A model generated the notes under the pieces. That model did not search any database. It was not told the DNA's origin and saw only the letters and a list, made by a program, of their open reading frames with translations. Of a stretch of DNA of 5,941 nt, positions 5,533-5,941 are shown piece after piece. Location of the stretch: contig DASPKO010000159.1 in NCBI GenBank assembly GCA_035628055.1, positions 1 through 5,941 of the forward strand. Reading direction: 5' to 3'. How positions within the stretch are numbered: the stretch's first letter is position 1; each line of letters starts with the position of its first letter. Source of the DNA: DASPKO01 sp035628055 (GTDB lineage Bacteria > Planctomycetota > Phycisphaerae > Phycisphaerales > UBA1924). The translations under genes were made by a program, and so were the position numbers.

Positions 5533-5941
5533 CTACCCCTCCCACCGCGTCGGCAGGGCGTGCTCCACGCCCAGGAGGTCCAGCACCTTGCCGACCATGA
5601 AGTCGGCCAGGTCCTCCAGGCTCGCCGGCTTGAGATACCACCCCGGGTTGGTCGGGCAGACGATCCCCCCCGCCAGCGTCACCTGGCGCATGTTCTCGAT
5701 GTCGATCAGGCTCAGGGGCGTCTCGCGGTGCCCGAGGATCAGGGGGCGGCGCTCCTTGAGCGTGACCATCGCGGCGCGGGTGAGCAGGTTGCTCCCCGAC
5801 CCGGTCGCGATCGCCCCCAGGCTGGCGCCCGAGCAGGGCATGACCACCATCCCGTGGTGCAGGAACGAGCCCGAGGCGATGAGCGCTCCCACGTCCTTGT
5901 TGGGGTGGATGATGAGACGCGGCGCCGCCGCGGCATCGGAG
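5533..5941 (-). CDS. ubiX: UbiX-family flavin prenyltransferase, C-terminal part
   Basis: The frame is open from the right edge (first full codon at 5940-5938) to a TAG at 5535-5533, giving the last 135 residues. The N-terminal FMN-binding glycine-rich segment lies outside the window. Diagnostic stretches in order are NKDVGALIASGSFLHHGMVV, MPCSGASLGAIATGSGSNLL, TRAAMVTLKERRPLILGHRE followed by TPLS, and a C-terminal CPTNPGWYLKPASLEDLADF. UbiX joins dimethylallyl phosphate to reduced FMN, producing the prenylated FMN cofactor of UbiD-type decarboxylases, and acts as a dodecamer. The Arg of RETPLS and the Tyr of PGWYLKP match known substrate-phosphate ligands. A further ligand, Arg in the usual VAR.LD helix, appears as Lys in VGKVLD. 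No ubiD lies in the window; it could be upstream beyond the edge. The downstream neighbour is the kinase/transferase-like fusion gene. Confidence 0.94.
   Translation of the reverse strand, partial: SDAAAAPRLIIHPNKDVGALIASGSFLHHGMVVMPCSGASLGAIATGSGSNLLTRAAMVTLKERRPLILGHRETPLSLIDIENMRQVTLAGGIVCPTNPGWYLKPASLEDLADFMVGKVLDLLGVEHALPTRWEG

Noticed and set aside
5501..5641. A 47-codon N-terminal extension of the kinase/transferase-like gene
   Set aside because: It would overlap the ubiX coding region in another frame and encodes Gly/Arg/Pro-rich sequence, while the first strand and P-loop begin right at ATG 5500.

Overview
The window is very GC-rich bacterial DNA with strong G/C preference at third codon positions. 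This creates many long antisense open frames that are not genes. The gene content (a PhoH ATPase followed by a 7TM-HD membrane hydrolase, an HU/IHF-type protein, a YegS-type lipid kinase and UbiX) fits an ordinary chromosome of a high-GC Gram-negative-type lineage, such as Deltaproteobacteria-like or Rokubacteria/NC10-like bacteria. This placement is inferred from composition and gene order only. I see no mobile element, tRNA, rRNA or CRISPR array.

Layout. Bases 1-2088 are read on the minus strand: phoH (1015-2088), then 27 bases later the N-terminal 329 codons of a PgpH/YqfF-type 7TM-HD protein that runs off the left edge. An 80-base divergent gap (2089-2168) separates phoH from a small plus-strand gene for an unrecognised putative lipoprotein (2169-2642). 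A 307-base intergenic stretch follows (2643-2949). It holds a post-stop hairpin, a convincing sigma70-type promoter with a perfect 6+6 dyad inside its 17-base spacer, and a predicted leader of about 197 nt rich in inverted repeats. That leader ends at an HU/IHF-family gene with a C-terminal tail (2950-3372). A diacylglycerol-kinase-type lipid kinase (3439-4341) follows in the same direction and meets a minus-strand gene end-to-end with only 10 bases between the stop codons.

The right third is again minus strand: the C-terminal part of ubiX (5533-5941, cut by the window edge), then a 382-residue protein (4352-5500). This protein appears to fuse an archaeal-adenylate-kinase-like P-loop domain, whose Walker A is atypical, to a nucleoside 2-deoxyribosyltransferase-like domain. 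It is the least familiar protein here.

Functionally, phoH and pgpH form a known conserved neighbourhood linked to RNA/ribosome metabolism (with ybeY, which would be expected beyond the left edge) and cyclic-dinucleotide turnover. The HU gene appears to have its own promoter and may share a transcript with the lipid kinase. UbiX makes the prenylated flavin used by UbiD-type decarboxylases; no ubiD lies in the window. The two best candidates for something undescribed are the adenylate-kinase/deoxyribosyltransferase-like fusion and the dyad-bearing promoter with its structured leader upstream of the HU gene.
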